Assembly (NCBI GenBank): GCA_964476705.1 | Contig: CAYZBM010000076.1 | Location: forward strand, 1 to 9,233 | Direction of reading: 5' to 3' | Origin: CAYZBM01 sp964476705 | Lineage (GTDB): Bacteria; Pseudomonadota; Alphaproteobacteria; Rickettsiales; UBA6187 | DNA: 9,233 nt | The notes under the pieces: model-generated | Database searches by the model: none | Told to the model about the DNA's origin: nothing | The model's input: only the letters and a program-made list of their open reading frames with translations | Part shown: positions 6,000 through 9,233 of the stretch, in pieces | How the letters are laid out: each line of letters begins with the position of its first letter | Numbering within the stretch: position 1 is the stretch's first letter | Position numbers and translations under genes: made by a program

Positions 6000-6620
6000 T
6001 TGAGTCTTAAGCTCGAGCCTATTTACCGTAATATTGCGCGGATGATAATTCATGTTTTTTATAAAACTCATTTTGTTGGTTTTGATAAAATACCAGCTAA
6101 TGGTCCAGTTATATTAATTTCTAATCATGTATCTTATGTAGATGGTATGATTATTCAGGCGGCTTGCTCCAGGCCTGTGAGATTTGTAATCGATGAATAT
6201 ATTTTTAATAAACCGCTTATTCATTATTTTATGACAATTAATGGGGTGATTCCTATATTACCTAAAAAAGAAAGTGTAAAAAAAGCCTTAGATCAAATTT
6301 CTGCAGGCTTAGAGGCAGGTGACATAATTTGTATATTTCCTGAAGGGCAATTAACTTATACTGGTAATTTAGGACGTTTTAAGCCAGGAATTGAATGGAT
6401 AATCGAACGTGATCCAGTTCCTATTTATCCTGTTGCTTTACGAGGTTTATGGGAAAGTATTTTTAGCCGAAAATATTTAAAATCAAAATGGCGTTTGTTG
6501 CCAAAACATCTACGTATAAAGGTTGGGGCGGTTTGTGGAAATCCTATTCATCCCAGAGATGTTAATATAAATAACTTGCAACGTGTTATATTAAATTTAA
6601 AAAGCTCAATTGAGTTATAA
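6000..6620 (+). CDS. PlsC-type 1-acyl-glycerophosphate / lysophospholipid acyltransferase
   Basis: This 206-residue protein transfers acyl chains to a lysophospholipid at the inner membrane. The catalytic block NHVSYVD (42-48) gives the NHx4D His and Asp. GVIPI (82-86) fits the second motif, FPEGQLTYTG (113-122) is the phosphate-binding motif, and PIYPVALRG (141-149) the fourth. The FPEGxxTxTG form resembles the acyltransferase half of Aas more than ordinary PlsC, so the acceptor could be lysophosphatidylethanolamine rather than lysophosphatidate. The short N-terminus holds one weakly hydrophobic helix. Translation probably starts at TTG 6000, served by GGAG at 5988-5991; GTG 5991 would overlap that site and add three residues. 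The gene stands alone and converges on the hydrolase 11 bp later. All catalytic residues are present. Confidence 0.9.
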   Translation: MSLKLEPIYRNIARMIIHVFYKTHFVGFDKIPANGPVILISNHVSYVDGMIIQAACSRPVRFVIDEYIFNKPLIHYFMTINGVIPILPKKESVKKALDQISAGLEAGDIICIFPEGQLTYTGNLGRFKPGIEWIIERDPVPIYPVALRGLWESIFSRKYLKSKWRLLPKHLRIKVGAVCGNPIHPRDVNINNLQRVILNLKSSIEL

Positions 6621-6631
6621 AATTTACTGTT

Positions 6632-7570
6632 CTATTCAAGTGCAGCATATTTCATCATTCTAGTGATCCGATCAGAAAATTCTTTAGTATTGCTGGCAAG
6701 AACATCATAATCAAAACTAGTATGATTATATTCTTTAAAAAACTTACCTTCTTTTGGCGCATTAGCTAAAGCAAATAGTGATTTACCTTGAGCTATTGGA
6801 ACTACAGTGTCTTTATAGCCATGCATAATTAAGATTGGTGCTTTAACATTTTTGATTTTTGATTTTGAATCAAAATGATCTTTAATTAAAGTTTTAACTG
6901 GAATTATTGGATATCTTTCTTGGGCAACATCGGTCACTGAAGTATAAGGTGATTCTAAAATTACTGCATGGGCAGAATATTCTGTGCCCATTTGGACGGC
7001 AATGCCAGAACCTAATGATTCACCATAAAAAACTAAATTGCTTACATTAATATTGTGCTTAATTAAATAATCAATAGAGCTTCGGGCATCTTTATATAGA
7101 CCTTCTTCTGATGGTTTGCCTTCTGAATTTCCATAACCACGATAACTTACCGCCATGATACCAAAGCCATGATTAATAAAAGATTTTATTTTATCGGTTC
7201 GGTAGCTTAAATTACCATTATTTCCTTGGAAATAAACTAAAGTTTTTTCGCCATAAGTTGCTGGTTTGTACCATAAGGTTATTTTAACATTATCATCGGT
7301 TTTTATTTTTATTTCTTTAGTACCACTTAAGCCATAAAAACTTGGATGTTTCATGTCGGCGGTTGGTAAATACATAATATTACGTTGGTTAATATATAGA
7401 TATCCAGCTGCGGATAGATAGATAGCAACTAATATTAGGGTTAATATTTCTGTATATTTTAATATTCTTTTTTTCTGATGAATGAACTGAAGAAATATAG
7501 GATGATTATTTAGCAACTTTAAGCTAACACCAATAAATTTTTCTGTACTAATATGGTTTGATATTTTCAT
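6632..7570 (-). CDS. Membrane-anchored alpha/beta hydrolase (BEM46/ABHD13-like)
   Basis: This protein of about 312 residues has an N-terminal region of about 40 residues, one membrane helix (about 41-60, TEILTLILVAIYLSAAGYLY), and then an alpha/beta hydrolase domain. The catalytic triad is visible: Ser183-185 region GESLGSG (nucleophile Ser185), Asp254 in HGYKDTVVP, and His283 in EYNHTSF. FQGNNGN after the third strand supplies the oxyanion site, and SYRGYGNSEG follows. This layout matches the BEM46/ABHD13 group, whose substrates are mostly unknown; esterase, thioesterase or peptidase activity cannot be told apart here. ATG 7570 is my start. A TTG at 7576 would add two residues and is better spaced from an AGGT. 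The domain probably sits on one face of the inner membrane. Fold and triad are firm, role unknown. Confidence 0.88.
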   Translation of the reverse strand: MKISNHISTEKFIGVSLKLLNNHPIFLQFIHQKKRILKYTEILTLILVAIYLSAAGYLYINQRNIMYLPTADMKHPSFYGLSGTKEIKIKTDDNVKITLWYKPATYGEKTLVYFQGNNGNLSYRTDKIKSFINHGFGIMAVSYRGYGNSEGKPSEEGLYKDARSSIDYLIKHNINVSNLVFYGESLGSGIAVQMGTEYSAHAVILESPYTSVTDVAQERYPIIPVKTLIKDHFDSKSKIKNVKAPILIMHGYKDTVVPIAQGKSLFALANAPKEGKFFKEYNHTSFDYDVLASNTKEFSDRITRMMKYAALE

Positions 7571-7611
7571 AAACAATTTTTACCTAATATTTTTACTGTT
7601 TCCATAATCCT

Positions 7612-7620
7612 ATTATATCA
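7612..7620 (-). promoter_or_regulatory. Extended -10 promoter of the hydrolase
   Basis: On the minus strand TGATATAAT (7620-7612) combines a perfect TATAAT with the TGn extension, about 42 bp upstream of the start codon. No good -35 box is seen, which extended -10 promoters can do without. Confidence 0.5.
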
Positions 7621-7665
7621 TATAATTAGTTAAAATTTTATTAATTAAGTGCAAAGAAAAATATA

Positions 7666-7695
7666 TTGCCAAGATTGCTAGTTATTCTCTATTAT
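7666..7695 (+). promoter_or_regulatory. Promoter of the complex I subunit gene
   Basis: TTGCCA (7666-7671) is followed after 18 bp by TATTAT (7690-7695), about 41 bp before the ATG at 7737. The gene therefore appears to be transcribed on its own. Confidence 0.45.
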
Positions 7696-7736
7696 AGAGG
7701 TTATTCTAAAATCTAAATAACGAACTTGGTGCTAAT

Positions 7737-8030
7737 ATGAGTAATTATGCTGGTAAAGTTAAAATATACCAACCTATAAAAAATCCTATGCAATCTGGCA
7801 AAAATAAGGATTATTGGCTGGTTGAACATGAAAAATCAGATAGTCAATTTGTTGAACCTTTAATGGGGTGGACTGGGAGTAATAATACAAAAACCGAGTT
7901 ATCACTAAAATTTGACAATAAGAAAGATGCCGTTTTATATGCAAAGCGGAAGAATTACGAATATACTATAATTGAGCCAAATATTAAGAAACGCCATTCG
8001 CAAACTTATGCGGATAATTTTACTTCATAA
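7737..8030 (+). CDS. NADH-quinone oxidoreductase accessory subunit, NDUFS4 / 18-kDa family (ETC complex I subunit)
   Basis: This 97-residue protein is a close match to the bacterial form of mitochondrial NDUFS4, a peripheral-arm accessory subunit that helps assemble and stabilise complex I at the inner membrane. The shared blocks are KVKIYQPIKNPMQSG (8-22), WLVEHE (27-32), the hallmark EPLMGWTGS (about 40-48), LKFDNKKDAVLYAKRKNYEY (about 57-76) and the C-terminal SQTYADNF. It covers the whole domain without a targeting peptide, as expected in a bacterium. The start ATG 7737 has only a weak GGTG ahead. No other nuo gene lies in the window, so it sits apart from the main complex I genes. The family is essentially alphaproteobacterial and mitochondrial, making this the best taxonomic marker here. 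Confidence 0.93.
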   Translation: MSNYAGKVKIYQPIKNPMQSGKNKDYWLVEHEKSDSQFVEPLMGWTGSNNTKTELSLKFDNKKDAVLYAKRKNYEYTIIEPNIKKRHSQTYADNFTS

Positions 8031-8047
8031 TGGTTTATCTGATTTTT

Positions 8048-9079
8048 TTAATGCACTCGTGCAAAGCGGTTTTTTGCTACCTGGTTACGTCCAGTATGTT
8101 TAGCAATATAAAGTTGAGCATCGGCATTTTTATAAAGTTCTGCAGATTTTACTAAGCGATTACCTTCGGTAGTTGCTATACCAATTGAGACTGTGCAATG
8201 TAATGGCGAAATTAGCTCTTCTTCTAAAAAACGATGTTTAGAAATTTCTAAACAAATTTGTTCACCATTATCATAAGCTTCATTTTCTGAGGCTTCCGAT
8301 AAAAATATACCAAACTCACCACCGCTTAATCTTGCGGGTATATAATTTTTATTTAAACAAGAGCGGATAATTTGTGCCATTTCAACAATTATTTTGTCGC
8401 CGATATTATAACCGTAACCATCATTAATATTTTTTAGGCCATCAATATTTACTAATAAAATAGAAAAATTACTGTTATTTCTTTTGATTTTAGTTAGTTC
8501 ATCATCAATATGCGCAAAAAAACTAGTGCGATTAATAAAGCCGGTCATGATGTCAGTAAAGGCCAGTTTATTCATCTCTTCGATTGTTCTTTGTTCAGCG
8601 TCAACTCTTTCGGTGATATCTCTTAAAGAACCAACAGAGCCTATCAGTTTGCCACTATGATCAAACCACGGATAAGAAATATCTGTAACCCAAATTCTTT
8701 TGCCATTTTTTGTCCGCATTAAATAATCAGCCTGCCATCTTTCTACGTCACCATATTGTCTTTGTTTTTCAAGCTGAGTAAAAGAGGTTATTTTTTCAAC
8801 TTTATCTTTTATAATTTTGGTCTCTAAAATTAGTGAACGAAAATTCATCGCTTTCATTTCTTGTGGAGTAAAACCCAAAAGTCTAATAATTGCCGGGCTA
8901 ATATAATCGTAACGCATGTTATCATAACGTAATCTATAGACCGTATCTGACGAATAAGAAGTAAGGAGGGCTATTTCAGTTTCAAGATTTTGAATTTTTC
9001 TAATAAAAGGCACGCAACTTTTAACAAATATCTTAGTATTTGTAACTAATTTGCCAATTTGTGAAAATAAAGTAGACAT
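8048..9079 (-). CDS. PAS-GGDEF protein with degenerate active site
   Basis: This 343-residue protein has an N-terminal helical stretch (1-40), a PAS/PAC sensor domain (about 42-160, YISPAIIRLLGFT ... GKLIGSVGSLRDITER), a linker helix and a GGDEF domain (about 170-340). The GGDEF frame is clear (FTDIMTGFINR, KNINDGYGYNIGD, VSIGIA, NADAQLYIAKHTGRNQV). The signature, however, reads SGGEF (252-256) after ARL, so the first Gly is Ser and the third, metal-binding acidic residue is Gly. The metal-binding Asp of the usual L-D-I-D strand is Asn211. With both metal ligands changed, cyclic-di-GMP synthesis is unlikely; a GTP- or ligand-sensing or partner-binding role is more plausible. There is no EAL domain and no membrane helix. 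AGGAG lies about 15 nt ahead of ATG 9079, unusually far, but an upstream stop excludes an earlier ATG. Confidence 0.9.
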   Translation of the reverse strand: MSTLFSQIGKLVTNTKIFVKSCVPFIRKIQNLETEIALLTSYSSDTVYRLRYDNMRYDYISPAIIRLLGFTPQEMKAMNFRSLILETKIIKDKVEKITSFTQLEKQRQYGDVERWQADYLMRTKNGKRIWVTDISYPWFDHSGKLIGSVGSLRDITERVDAEQRTIEEMNKLAFTDIMTGFINRTSFFAHIDDELTKIKRNNSNFSILLVNIDGLKNINDGYGYNIGDKIIVEMAQIIRSCLNKNYIPARLSGGEFGIFLSEASENEAYDNGEQICLEISKHRFLEEELISPLHCTVSIGIATTEGNRLVKSAELYKNADAQLYIAKHTGRNQVAKNRFARVH

Positions 9080-9133
9080 TAATTTAAATTAGCTCTCCTA
9101 GCATATTAAATTTTTTAAGAATATTAGCGGCGG

Positions 9134-9162
9134 ATAATAGCAAAGTATAGTAGATCAAGCAA
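9134..9162 (-). promoter_or_regulatory. Extended -10 promoter of the PAS-GGDEF gene
   Basis: On the minus strand TTGCTT (9162-9157) is 17 bp from TATTAT (9139-9134), which has TG one base ahead (TGCTATTAT). Transcription would start near 9127, leaving a leader of about 48 nt. Confidence 0.6.
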
Positions 9163-9191
9163 TGATTTTTCACTTTAATTAGTCGGTTGTG

Positions 9192-9223
9192 AAAAAGTGT
9201 TTTTTTATAAAAAACACTTTTTT
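9192..9223. terminator. Terminator-like hairpin, possibly bidirectional
   Basis: A 14-bp stem (9192-9205 with 9209-9222, core GTGTTTTTT/AAAAAACAC) closes a 3-nt loop TAT, with T-runs following on either strand. It lies upstream of the PAS-GGDEF promoter, so on the minus strand it probably ends a gene beyond the right edge. Confidence 0.7.
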
Positions 9224-9233
9224 CTTAAGTCGT

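Noticed and set aside
6604..6617. Near-palindrome GCTCAATTGAG at the end of the acyltransferase gene as a terminator
   Set aside because: It has no loop to fold and no T-run follows; it lies within the coding sequence.

Overview
This is an AT-rich bacterial stretch (about one-third GC by eye) with nine protein genes, one tRNA gene and several well-formed control sites. It most likely comes from an alphaproteobacterium, probably a host-associated Rickettsiales- or Holosporales-like lineage. The strongest clue is a stand-alone homologue of the NDUFS4 / 18-kDa accessory subunit of respiratory complex I, a family shared by alphaproteobacteria and mitochondria. An ankyrin-repeat protein, an acidic amino acid symporter and the AT-rich composition fit an intracellular or symbiotic lifestyle. 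The genus cannot be fixed from this window.

Layout. Positions 1-654 (minus) hold the N-terminal part of an ankyrin-repeat protein whose 3' end lies beyond the left edge. After a 366-bp gap comes a Xre/RES toxin-antitoxin operon (1021-2248, plus) behind a textbook sigma-70 promoter. Next is an unrecognised small acidic protein (2336-2830, plus) with its own promoter and a perfect 14-bp palindrome just after the -10 box. Converging on it is an FTR1-type iron permease (2837-3652, minus), whose promoter is covered by a near-ideal Fur box. A strong terminator (3735-3776) ends the next minus-strand gene, a glutamate/aspartate symporter (3818-5158).

Positions 5159-5593 carry no gene I can support. 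They are followed by a 77-bp element with perfect 24-bp inverted arms that abuts, and by two bases overlaps, the CCA end of tRNA-Thr(UGU) (5669-5744, minus). Then come a PlsC-type acyltransferase (6000-6620, plus, probable TTG start), a convergent membrane-anchored alpha/beta hydrolase (6632-7570, minus), the complex I subunit (7737-8030, plus), and a PAS-GGDEF protein whose GGDEF site is degenerate (8048-9079, minus). A bidirectional terminator-like hairpin sits at the right edge.

How the genes fit together. Apart from the Xre/RES pair, these look like single-gene transcription units, mostly with their own promoters and arranged divergently or convergently. Iron uptake is the only unit with a recognisable regulator site (Fur). 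The RES toxin probably attacks NAD+ under control of the Xre antitoxin. The points most worth following up are the degenerate GGDEF domain, the tRNA-abutting palindromic element, the canonical Fur box and the unknown acidic gene with its palindromic operator.
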